NCBI GenBank assembly: GCA_964577305.1
Contig: CAZNYS010000066.1
Location: 1-19,563, forward strand
Direction: 5' to 3'
Origin: UBA9300 sp964577305
Lineage (GTDB): Bacteria > Bacteroidota > Bacteroidia > Bacteroidales > VadinHA17
DNA: 19,563 nt
The notes under the pieces are model-generated. The model was not told the DNA's origin. It saw only the letters and a list, made by a program, of their open reading frames with translations, and ran no database searches. A program made the position numbers and the translations under genes. Below are positions 6,707 through 15,159 of this stretch, piece by piece. Position 1 is the first letter of the stretch. Each line of letters begins with the position of its first letter.

Positions 6707-8053
6707 ATGGCTGAAAAAAAAGTATCAATACTGGTCGTCGATGATGAAGAATCAGTGAGGGATTCCCTTTATAACTGGTTTATCGATGACGGATATGACG
6801 TTGAATGTGCAGAGAATGCCAAAGATGCTCTTATTATGCTGGAAGCCAGAGATTTTGACATTATTTTAGCTGATATAAAGATGCCCGGCATGGATGGTAT
6901 GGAAATGCATCGACGCATAAAGACACTTAATAAGGAACCAATCTTTATTATCATGACTGCTTTTGCTTCGGTTGATACTGCAGTGCAGGCTTTGAAAGAT
7001 GGTGCATATGATTATGTTACCAAACCTTTTGACCCCGATGATCTGTCACATCTCATACGGAATGCAGCTTCACATGTGACACTGAAAGCAGAGAATATAA
7101 GTCTGAAAGACAGGATCACTACCCTTGAGGATGTGGATGACCTGGTAGGGGAGAGCGAAGGAATGAAACATGTATTGAGGGAGGTCGAAAGTGTTGCACA
7201 GTCAAATTCTTCTGTAATAATAACAGGTGAGAGTGGAACAGGTAAGGAGCTTATCGCCAGGGCTATACACTCAAATTCCTCCAGGAAGTATTTCCCCCTT
7301 ATCACTGTTCATTGCGGTGCCCTCACTGAAAGCTTGCTTGAGAGTGAGCTGTTTGGTCACGAAAAGGGAGCATTTACGGGTGCAACATTCAACAGAAAAG
7401 GTAGATTTGAAATGGCTGATGGCGGAACCATATTCCTGGATGAAATAGGTACTATTTCGTCTAAAATGCAGATCGAACTGTTGCGTGTACTTGAAACCAG
7501 AACTTTTGTCAGGGTGGGCGGAAACAAGGAAATTACTTCCGACTTCAGGGTAATTTGTGCCACTAACAGGGACCTGAAGAATATGGTGAAGAACGGTACT
7601 TTCAGGGAGGATCTTTATTACAGGCTGAATGTGGTAAATATCAGGATACCTCCTCTAAGGGAAAGGGTGGAGGATATTCCATTACTGGTGAATCACTTTA
7701 TCAGGAAATACTGTAAATCCATGAGCAGGGACCTGATATCCGTAGAACCGGCTGCACTTAAACATCTACAGGAATTTGAGTACCCGGGTAATGTGAGAGA
7801 ACTGGAGAATCTAATTGAAAGAGCAATTGTAATTGGAAACGGAAAAGAGATAAAACTGAAAGACCTTCCTATGGGCAGGGAAGTGATGAGCAGCTCAATT
7901 GAAAGCCTCGATGATCTTGAGAAAAAACATATTGCATTGATACTTAATAAGTATAACTGGAATATTTCACGTGCATCAAAAGCCCTTAATGTTGACAGGG
8001 CAACACTGTATAACAAGATCAAAAAATACGACCTGGAGAAGAGAACCAGGTAA
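6707..8053 (+). CDS. NtrC-family sigma-54-dependent response regulator
   Basis: 448 residues, three domains. The receiver (~5-120) has acidic D12/D13, phospho-acceptor Asp56 and the conserved T84 and K107. The AAA+ domain (~145-375) has Walker A G-E-S-G-T-G-K-E (174-181), the sigma-54 contact loop G-A-F-T-G-A (221-226), Walker B around F-L-D-E (243-246) and the R-E-D-L-Y-Y-R-L motif near 300-307. A Fis-type helix-turn-helix lies at ~405-440 (N-W-N-I-S-R-A-S...R-A-T-L-Y-N-K). The intact GAFTGA loop means it should activate sigma-54 promoters. It follows the heme kinase gene by 5 bp, so the two form a pair. The best target in the window is the redox operon at 285, whose upstream region has two matching dyads and a sigma-54-like element. 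Confidence 0.95.
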   Translation: MAEKKVSILVVDDEESVRDSLYNWFIDDGYDVECAENAKDALIMLEARDFDIILADIKMPGMDGMEMHRRIKTLNKEPIFIIMTAFASVDTAVQALKDGAYDYVTKPFDPDDLSHLIRNAASHVTLKAENISLKDRITTLEDVDDLVGESEGMKHVLREVESVAQSNSSVIITGESGTGKELIARAIHSNSSRKYFPLITVHCGALTESLLESELFGHEKGAFTGATFNRKGRFEMADGGTIFLDEIGTISSKMQIELLRVLETRTFVRVGGNKEITSDFRVICATNRDLKNMVKNGTFREDLYYRLNVVNIRIPPLRERVEDIPLLVNHFIRKYCKSMSRDLISVEPAALKHLQEFEYPGNVRELENLIERAIVIGNGKEIKLKDLPMGREVMSSSIESLDDLEKKHIALILNKYNWNISRASKALNVDRATLYNKIKKYDLEKRTR

Positions 8054-8122
8054 GTGTTCCGGTATTATTTCCCTTTATGGAAAATAATTCTCAGGAAGGA
8101 TACAATTTTTATCAGGAGCTGA

Positions 8123-8674
8123 TTGAATAAAAAAAGCATAATATTGGTTTCATGTGGACATTTTGAAAAAAATGTCATAGATAAAATCTCAACAGATTTA
8201 CTGTTCTTTTTCGGCTTCCCCCTCGATGTAAGGGAATGCAGCCTTGATCTCAGCAGCTTCTATAATCCTACCCGCAGACAATATGATGCAAATTTGATCC
8301 TGAAAGCGGTATCAGAACATTCTTCTCCGGATGCAATTAAAACACTGGGACTGATGCGGGTTGATATCTATATTCCCATCCTTACATATATCTTCGGACA
8401 ATCAATGCTTAACGGCAGCACAGGTATAGTATCACTCTACCGGTTAAGAAATGAACTCTATGGACTGGAACAGGATGATAACCTGCTGATTGAGCGTTTC
8501 AGAAAAGTCATTGTACATGAAATGGGCCATGCGTTCGGCCTTATACATTGTCTCAACCCTACATGTATAATGCGCTCGAGTACGTATGTGGAAGACCTGG
8601 ATCAGAAAGAAATGGAATTCTGTTATAATTGCAAAACAGAACTGGATGAAAAAATTAATGGGTATCAAACATAA
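8123..8674 (+). CDS. Archaemetzincin-like zinc metalloprotease
   Basis: 183 residues, probably cytoplasmic (no signal peptide). The signature H132-E-M-G-H136-x2-G-x2-H142-C143-x4-C148-I-M150 gives three zinc-binding His, catalytic Glu133 and the archaemetzincin cysteines. C167-Y-N-C170 completes a second metal site. The spacing from M150 to C167 is 16 residues, one fewer than the published x17 pattern. The N-terminal R-R-Q-Y-D-A-N (51-57) is also typical of the family. The start is a TTG at 8123 with AGGAG at 8114-8118, since the family N-terminus (IILVSCG) follows directly and no in-frame ATG lies closer. Family members are putative aminopeptidases of unclear physiological role. It follows the regulator by 69 bp and may share its transcript, but no functional link is evident. 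Confidence 0.88.
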   Translation: MNKKSIILVSCGHFEKNVIDKISTDLLFFFGFPLDVRECSLDLSSFYNPTRRQYDANLILKAVSEHSSPDAIKTLGLMRVDIYIPILTYIFGQSMLNGSTGIVSLYRLRNELYGLEQDDNLLIERFRKVIVHEMGHAFGLIHCLNPTCIMRSSTYVEDLDQKEMEFCYNCKTELDEKINGYQT

Positions 8675-8799
8675 GCTCTCCTTATCTGTTTACTGATTTC
8701 ATAATTTTTTAGTCTTTTAAATATTAAAATTATTCCAGGACTTTATTATATTTGAGTCTGATGGGATTATTTAATAATAATTAATGGTCTAATAAACAT

Positions 8800-9123
8800 A
8801 TGAAAATTAAACCATTATATAAATCTGACAGTAAAATTCTTGTTGGCCTTGAGGATGACTTCCAGGAATTATGTGTGCTTGATGGCCTTGTGATGAGTAT
8901 TGATCTCCAGGATAGAAAGATAGTACATCCCCCGTGGAGCGGCCAGAAAATTCTCATGGGAGGTGATTATGCTCCGATTATGATACATCAGAAAAACGAC
9001 TACAGGCAAAAAATTAAAAAAAGCCTCAAAAAGAAGATGATCGCTGATATTGAAAAACAACTGAAACATCCTCCTGAAGAGGCAGTTGATTCATTGATCT
9101 GGAAACCTGACAGACTCATATAA
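8800..9123 (+). CDS. Hypothetical protein, 107 residues
   Basis: I do not recognise this family. The ATG at 8800 gives a soluble protein with no signal peptide or membrane helix. The first ~65 residues look like a small beta-rich domain (K-I-L-V-G-L near 13-18, P-P-W-S-G near 44-48, G-G-D-Y-A-P near 54-59). The last ~40 are strongly charged and probably helical, with a Lys-rich stretch at ~70-80. Codon use and amino-acid composition look coding, and no competing frame is open on the same stretch except a 66-residue antisense shadow. It lies 125 bp after the protease gene. That gap is AT-rich and may hold its own promoter, although I could not find a clear one. It ends convergently with the glycosidase gene. 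Confidence 0.6.
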   Translation: MKIKPLYKSDSKILVGLEDDFQELCVLDGLVMSIDLQDRKIVHPPWSGQKILMGGDYAPIMIHQKNDYRQKIKKSLKKKMIADIEKQLKHPPEEAVDSLIWKPDRLI

Positions 9124-9166
9124 ATTATGAACCGAGCCCCGTGACATCAGGATAGTCTCGCCTAAG

Positions 9167-11872
9167 TCAATTATTATTTTTTATCCAAACCCTTGATACA
9201 GCACTTTCATCTTCTTCAGCTCCCGGGATTTCCCTGTTATTCCTTGTGAAATAAGGGATTGCAAACAGGTCTGTGCCATCTTCCCACTTACCTTTCAAAG
9301 CTATTATGCCATTAAAGAGGTCCTCCCTCCATTCAGCTGTAATTGGTTCGGCGCCAATAGCCTTTTCAATATCAGGCTGATCGATATTCTCAACACTGAA
9401 AACAAGGGGTCCATACCTGAGTGCAACCATTCCGCTGTTGGCAGCTACCTTTTCATCAGATGTTATCACCTGCACTTCAAGGGGGATTTCAAATGCGATC
9501 ATGTCTCCCTTTTCCCAGTTCCTTGTGATCACAGCATATCCATTCTTTACATCATAACTTATTTCTTCACCGTTTACACTAAGACCTTTAATTCCGCTTA
9601 CTTCCGGACTTGCAGTATATAATATACTTGTATGCCTGTCGGGTACACGTACATATACAGTGAATTCCTTACTGCTTTCAGGGTTTACGGTTATCGATAC
9701 TTTTCCATCCCATGGATAGTCTGTTTCCTGCACCATTTGCACATCAGTATCTGCAACATCCTCAACCATAATTGTGCTTCCTATGAAAAGATTCACATAG
9801 ATACCATCGTCGCCTGTTACGTATGTCCATGTAGGAACCATAAGAAGAGTCCTTGGAATATTGCCTACACAGCAAGGGCAGACATGCCATGAATAACGTT
9901 CGTTTCTCTGGGTAAGAGGGTTGGTATAATAGAAGTTCTTTCCTTCTGTATCGAGAGAGCCCAGTAAGGCATTATACATAGTTTCTTCATAAAGATCCGC
10001 ATACTTTGCATCGTGATATGCCAGGTTCATTTTATACTGAAAGAATATCAATCCGCAACTTGAGCATGATTCGCAGTATGCATTATGCCTGAGTGAATAA
10101 TCGGGACCAAATCCTTCGGAGGTTTCACCACTGCCTACCCCGCCTGTGACATAATACTTCCTGTTTACCATATTATCCCATAATGACATAACAGCACTCT
10201 GATAATCCACGTCACCTGTTTCCGCTGCCACATCAGCCATTCCGGAGTAACTGTAAACTGCTCTTACAGCATGACCTACCGCCTCGTATTGCTCCTGTAC
10301 ACGTATATGGCTCTGGTCATATTCTGATCCGCCTCCCCTGTTATCCAGCAGGAATTTGGCAAGGTCAATATATGCATCACCACTACCATTGCCTTCCATA
10401 TCATTCACAAACCGGCCAAAACGTACCAGTGCCTGCTCCATTTCCTGGTGCCCGTCAAACCATTCTTTCTTTCCCGGACCAATATTATCAACCCAGCAAT
10501 CTCCAAGTTTTTTTGCTGCATCGTATAAACGTGTATCTGAACCTTCCGTAAGTGTGTAATGGTTTATTGCAGACTCAATAAAATAGCCTGCAACATAACC
10601 TTCATGTGTTGATCTGTTACGGGGAGACCATCTTTCTTTCCATCTGCTTGTGTCCCTCAATGTATAAGCAGTCTGCAGGTAGCCGTCAGGTTCCTGGGCA
10701 GCCAGGATCTTGGGTATCCAGTCTTCAAGTGTCTTTTTCATTTTTTCCTGCGCTGCTATTATCTCCTCATCCCCCTGAGGATCAACCATAAGTGCGATGC
10801 TCATGGATTCTATTGTCTGGTGAACCCATGCATTCGAAAAAACATAACCTTTATGCCCTTCATGAGGTTCTCCTTTTAATGCTTTGGCTGCTTCAATGAA
10901 ATTATCAATACCTCCGCCACCACTTTCAATATCTGATCTGTTTATCTGGTCAATGCACCACGGAATCCAGTTAACGATTATTGCTTTTGCCCTTGAATTC
11001 CACAAAGGATTGTCAATTTTATATCGCTTTGTATAAACAACATCAAGCCTTTTATCAGGAGGCGGTGTGTGGGCCTTTACTATCAATTCCGATGATGAGC
11101 TGAGCTTGCCGGAACGTGCTTCAAGTGCAATCTTGTACTCACCGGGTTCAGAAAATGTTGCAGTTGTCTCAAGCGATTTGTTATCCGCAAAATTAATTTT
11201 CCCCGGACCGGAGATCTTTTTCCACCTTAACCTGTCTACCGGGCTGACGGATTTATAACTGCCCCTCAGGTATGTGCTGCCACCTATAATAACGCTCCTG
11301 TCTATTCCGGCATCAACTACGGGTGCATACTTCCTGGTAGGATCAGATGATATAACTTCCCACTCTAAGATAGCTGAGGCCTGCCGTTCTTCATTCTCAA
11401 CTTCAAGCCTGATACTTGTGGTCTCCACTTCTTCAATGCTTATAATATTAAGAATATTTGCTTCAGGTTCAGCTCCTGATGTTATTTTTACCGGTACATA
11501 TTCTTCCCCATCCAGGTAACTTATTTTATATGAAGCAGGCAGAATGATCCTTTCACCCTGGCTTATCCAGTAGATATGTATTTCATTGGTTAAAACAGCT
11601 TTGTCCCAATCGTACTGAACCCATGCCTCCTGCGATCTGCGTCGTGTCCAGAACATATATAAACTTTCTCGCAGGTCTTCGGTGTTTTCAGGAATAATAC
11701 CATCATTGATTATGGCCATGCTTTCGGGTGACCTGAATCCTGATGAAGCTGATGGTGTGGCAATAAGAGCCAGGTTATCGTGTGCCCCCTCTTCATCTTT
11801 ATCTGAAGAAGTGCATCCAGCAAATGTAAGTGTAATTGCAACACTTAAAATTATAAATTTAAACGTTTTCAT
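9167..11872 (-). CDS. GH127-type beta-L-arabinofuranosidase lipoprotein
   Basis: The start at 11872 gives 901 residues beginning MKTFKFIILS with a lipobox L-T-F-A-G-C (Cys20). A possible ATG 33 bases upstream would spoil this signal peptide. Domains in order: lipoprotein signal, a discoidin/F5-8-C-like beta-sandwich (~30-175), a PKD/Ig-like domain (~185-265), then the glycosidase (~275-860). GH127 features are visible: G-G-V-G-S followed by S-E-G-F with candidate acid/base Glu586, then E601-S-C603 and C667-C668-V-G-N-x2-R. In characterised GH127 enzymes, Glu, Cys, Cys, Cys bind zinc and one of the paired Cys is the nucleophile. The enzyme should release L-arabinofuranose (or a related sugar) outside the cell surface or in the periplasm. 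GH146 or another DUF1680-type clan member is the alternative. No SusC/SusD pair is present in the window. Confidence 0.85.
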   Translation of the reverse strand: MKTFKFIILSVAITLTFAGCTSSDKDEEGAHDNLALIATPSASSGFRSPESMAIINDGIIPENTEDLRESLYMFWTRRRSQEAWVQYDWDKAVLTNEIHIYWISQGERIILPASYKISYLDGEEYVPVKITSGAEPEANILNIISIEEVETTSIRLEVENEERQASAILEWEVISSDPTRKYAPVVDAGIDRSVIIGGSTYLRGSYKSVSPVDRLRWKKISGPGKINFADNKSLETTATFSEPGEYKIALEARSGKLSSSSELIVKAHTPPPDKRLDVVYTKRYKIDNPLWNSRAKAIIVNWIPWCIDQINRSDIESGGGGIDNFIEAAKALKGEPHEGHKGYVFSNAWVHQTIESMSIALMVDPQGDEEIIAAQEKMKKTLEDWIPKILAAQEPDGYLQTAYTLRDTSRWKERWSPRNRSTHEGYVAGYFIESAINHYTLTEGSDTRLYDAAKKLGDCWVDNIGPGKKEWFDGHQEMEQALVRFGRFVNDMEGNGSGDAYIDLAKFLLDNRGGGSEYDQSHIRVQEQYEAVGHAVRAVYSYSGMADVAAETGDVDYQSAVMSLWDNMVNRKYYVTGGVGSGETSEGFGPDYSLRHNAYCESCSSCGLIFFQYKMNLAYHDAKYADLYEETMYNALLGSLDTEGKNFYYTNPLTQRNERYSWHVCPCCVGNIPRTLLMVPTWTYVTGDDGIYVNLFIGSTIMVEDVADTDVQMVQETDYPWDGKVSITVNPESSKEFTVYVRVPDRHTSILYTASPEVSGIKGLSVNGEEISYDVKNGYAVITRNWEKGDMIAFEIPLEVQVITSDEKVAANSGMVALRYGPLVFSVENIDQPDIEKAIGAEPITAEWREDLFNGIIALKGKWEDGTDLFAIPYFTRNNREIPGAEEDESAVSRVWIKNNN

Positions 11873-11976
11873 ATTGGCTTCTTTAAGGATTAGATATTTC
11901 TTCACTAAGATAAACCATTTATTATTATCAGGAGCGACAATTGGAATTTTTTTGAATATTAGAATTCAAATCTCTA

Positions 11977-14370
11977 TTACTCATATTTCAGTGTCTCAGC
12001 GGGATTAGTATTACTTGCTTTAATTGTCTGGGAGAGTATTGAAACCAAACCAATAATTACTACTGCCAGAACACCTGCAATAATTGTCCCGGCTCCGTAT
12101 GCAACATGCAGTGGGATATACTCGAGCCATAAATTATTGCCAAGGTAAGCTATTGGTGAGGCAATTATGGCTGCTATAACCAGAATTTTTATTGATGACC
12201 ACGTAAACAGATACAGGATATGGTTTGATTTTGCTCCGAATACTTTCCTGATACCAACCTCTTTTTTCCTTGTTTGTATATTGTATGATGCCATGCCCAG
12301 TAACCCAAGGCTTGCTATTATGATCGAAATGAATGTCACAAAACCAATGGTATAAACAATATCTTCGAAATATGAATAGTAATCACGAATTTCATCATCT
12401 AATAACATTCCCTCCATCGGATGATAAGGATCTATATTTTCCCATTCTTTAGTAAATTTATCAATAGTACCTGGAAGATTCTTTGTATTTATTCTTAAAG
12501 CAGCCACTCGAAAATCGTCCGGTGATACTCTAAGAATAAGAGGTCGGAATGGTAAAAAAAGTGCACAATATTTGTAATCTTCTACAACGCCTATTATTTT
12601 TAGATTGAGAGAATCTTCAACAATGAGATTCCTGCCAATGGCTTCTGCAGGTGATCCAAGGTTAAGAGTCTTAACTGCCAGCTCTGAGATAACAGTAAAA
12701 ACTTCATTATCAGTATTCAGATCAAGCGGTATATCCTCACCTGCTAATATTTTTAAGCCCATTGTTGATATGTAGGATGGACTTATGCTGAAATCGTGAG
12801 CATTTATTGATTCATCCTCTTCCTTGAGTTTTACCTCAGTGTCCCTTAATTGACCTATTCCAGGAACGTGTGATGCTCCTGCAATGCTTAAAACCTCCGG
12901 GAATTTGCTGTAACTGTCTTTTACAAGCCTGAATTCTTCTCCATTTAGCCTGATATTATATACAAGATCACGATCAAATCCCATCTCTGAATTAGTCATA
13001 TAGATCATCTGCCTGTATACAAGAATTATGGTTATTATGAAAATTATTGAAAATACATATTGAATTACGAGTAAGACTTTCCTGATTGTTACCCTCTTCA
13101 GTATCTTTAAGCTACCTGCTCCTTTAAGCACAGTAACCGGTTTAACCCTTGAAACATATACTGCCGGAAGAATACCTGCAATAATACCTGTACAAATAGC
13201 AAAAACCAGGAACCAGAAATATACAATGAGGTTTTGATCGGGACTTACCTGGAGAAGTGACATAAGTTTCATCCCTTTGAAGGCAGGCAGAATAAACTGC
13301 AAAAGTCCAATTGCAATAACCAATGATATTAGAGCAATTATTATGGCTTCAAGGATTATCTGCAGAATGATCTGGTCCCTTCTCGAACCTACTGTTTTTC
13401 TCAGTCCAAATTCCCTTAATCGGGTAAGAGAACGCGCTATCGACAGGCTGGTATAGTTGAAGGATGCTGATAGAATAATAATTATTGCCAGGGCTGTGAA
13501 AAACAATAGATATACTTTAGGCATTGCTAGTGATAACTCATTTCCGAGAATAGGGCCAGGTACAATATCATTAAAGGGAAACAGGTAGAATGACAAATTA
13601 ACATCCTCATTTCCCATGTATTTTTCTTCAGATATTTTGTCTAATATATCCTTAATATAATCAGGATCTGTACCCTTAACTGGGATCATGTAGATATAAT
13701 TGGAATAGTAACTATTCCAATCGTCCAAAACGGGTGTTGTATTTCTGGAGTCGGCTCTTGACCTTATCGTTGAGGAGCTAACAAGTGATTCGAAAGCAAT
13801 ATGAGTTTTTGAATCAGGTTTTTCAATAATACCTGTAACCCTCAGATCATCATAACCTTGAATAGATATTGTTTTTCCAACAGGATCCTGTTCTCCAAAA
13901 AACTTCTCAGCGATATCTTCCCTCAATACTATGGAATGAGGTTCATTAAGTACCTCTTCAGCCTTGCCTCTTATCAAATTAAAATCAAAAACCTCGAAAA
14001 AGCGAGAATCAGTATAGTAACCACTTATATAAATATATGAGTCCTCAAATCTTGCCTCTCCACCAAATGTATTATTAAGTACGGCAATTTTATAAACAAA
14101 TGCGTATTTTTTTGAAAGTTCATCTGCAAGAGGGTATGTTGTTGAGGCATATTTATTCAGTGCATATTTGCTCTTATTGTCTATTGATTGAATCCTGTAT
14201 ATTTTATTCCTTGATGAGTGCATATTATCGTAGGAGTACTGGTCCTGTATAATTACTATTATCAGCAGACATACAGACATACTAAAAGAGAGTCCAAAAA
14301 TATTAATGAATGTTATTTGCTTGTTCTTAATGATGTTACGTATAGCAGTGAGCAGGTAATTTCTTAACAT
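11977..14370 (-). CDS. FtsX/MacB-type ABC transporter permease, two-domain
   Basis: 797 residues, intact. TM1 is at ~20-42, followed by a MacB-type periplasmic domain (~45-270) and the first FtsX domain with three helices (~280-400), which includes the S-L-T-R-L-R-E-F-G-L-R-K motif. TM5 (~430-450), a second periplasmic domain and a second three-helix FtsX domain (~675-790) with R-K-K-E-V-G-I-R-K-V-F-G follow. This double layout is the common Bacteroidota form of MacB/LolE-like permeases, which act as mechanotransmission exporters of peptides, lipids or antimicrobials with a separate ATPase. No ATPase is encoded in the window, so it must use one made elsewhere. It lies 104 bp upstream of the glycosidase gene on the same strand; co-transcription is possible but a functional link is not indicated. 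It is divergent from the decayed permease fragment at 14507. Confidence 0.92.
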   Translation of the reverse strand: MLRNYLLTAIRNIIKNKQITFINIFGLSFSMSVCLLIIVIIQDQYSYDNMHSSRNKIYRIQSIDNKSKYALNKYASTTYPLADELSKKYAFVYKIAVLNNTFGGEARFEDSYIYISGYYTDSRFFEVFDFNLIRGKAEEVLNEPHSIVLREDIAEKFFGEQDPVGKTISIQGYDDLRVTGIIEKPDSKTHIAFESLVSSSTIRSRADSRNTTPVLDDWNSYYSNYIYMIPVKGTDPDYIKDILDKISEEKYMGNEDVNLSFYLFPFNDIVPGPILGNELSLAMPKVYLLFFTALAIIIILSASFNYTSLSIARSLTRLREFGLRKTVGSRRDQIILQIILEAIIIALISLVIAIGLLQFILPAFKGMKLMSLLQVSPDQNLIVYFWFLVFAICTGIIAGILPAVYVSRVKPVTVLKGAGSLKILKRVTIRKVLLVIQYVFSIIFIITIILVYRQMIYMTNSEMGFDRDLVYNIRLNGEEFRLVKDSYSKFPEVLSIAGASHVPGIGQLRDTEVKLKEEDESINAHDFSISPSYISTMGLKILAGEDIPLDLNTDNEVFTVISELAVKTLNLGSPAEAIGRNLIVEDSLNLKIIGVVEDYKYCALFLPFRPLILRVSPDDFRVAALRINTKNLPGTIDKFTKEWENIDPYHPMEGMLLDDEIRDYYSYFEDIVYTIGFVTFISIIIASLGLLGMASYNIQTRKKEVGIRKVFGAKSNHILYLFTWSSIKILVIAAIIASPIAYLGNNLWLEYIPLHVAYGAGTIIAGVLAVVIIGLVSILSQTIKASNTNPAETLKYE

Positions 14371-14506
14371 AGGTTCCGGTAATTATTGGTATTTGCTTGA
14401 AAGACGAATTATGATTCCAATAGTTGGTTAAAATCCTAAAAAAAATTGCAGCAGAATTACTTACGAAGGGTCTTTAATAATGCAAACCATTATATAAAAC
14501 CTCATA

Positions 14507-15159
14507 ATGAAGTTATCGCATCTTTACCGCTCACTCAAGCGTAATTTATGGATAAATATTATTAGCGTACTGGGTTTGAGCCTCGCATTCAGTGTTACAA
14601 TATTTATATCGATATATGTATATGACCAGTTAAATATGGACCGGACCCAATCAAATTATAACAGGATATACCGTCTTGAGCGTAATACATGGGCTAGCCT
14701 CGCAGGGGGAGTAATACCCTCGGAAACCCCCGTACTGCCCTTGAGTCTCCGAATTCAGTAGTACTTACCATGTCAATGGCAAAAAGGATTTTTGCTGACA
14801 CCAATCCTATAGGGAAGTTAATATTCTATAACAGGGATTTTCCACTGGAAGTTACCGCAGTTGTGGAAGACAGAAGTGATTTGCATCTTGAATTTGATAT
14901 AATAATAAACTTTACGCAATTAGAGGATATATGGTATGGAGGTGATGAGACTTTTATGTCTAGGGTAAACGGTTCACAGAATTACATGGGCTATTTTATT
15001 CTTAATACAGGTGATGTAAATTCACTGGCCGACAAAATAAATAAACGGCTTGTAACACTGGGTTTTTATGATGAAAATAATCCACCCGGTTTTCTTTTCA
15101 GACCATTCGGTGATATCTATTTTAATAATTCAATGTATATGAATATTTTTAAAGCATAG
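14507..15159 (+). pseudogene. Decayed FtsX/MacB-type permease fragment
   Basis: The first open stretch (14507-14761) begins M-K-L-S-H-L-Y-R-S-L-K-R-N with a TM1 and the conserved N-R-I-Y-R-L-E, as in the intact permease at 11977. It then runs into unrelated sequence and a TAG at 14759. The family sequence resumes in another frame: from about 14737 the codons read T-A-L-E-S-P-N-S-V-V-L-T, then M-S-M-A-K-R-I-F-A-D-T-N-P-I-G-K and on to a stop at 15157. About 70 residues of the periplasmic domain are missing between the pieces, and a frameshift is needed to join them. All of the FtsX helices after the first periplasmic domain are gone, including everything C-terminal of D-I-Y-F-N-N-S. The end abuts the aminotransferase gene (11-bp overlap with its 3' end). 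A functional short protein is unlikely. Confidence 0.85.

Noticed and set aside
14770..15159. Separate small gene of 129 codons
   Set aside because: Its sequence continues the FtsX/MacB periplasmic domain begun at 14507 and can be read upstream in frame into T-A-L-E-S-P-N-S-V-V-L-T, so it is part of a broken permease.
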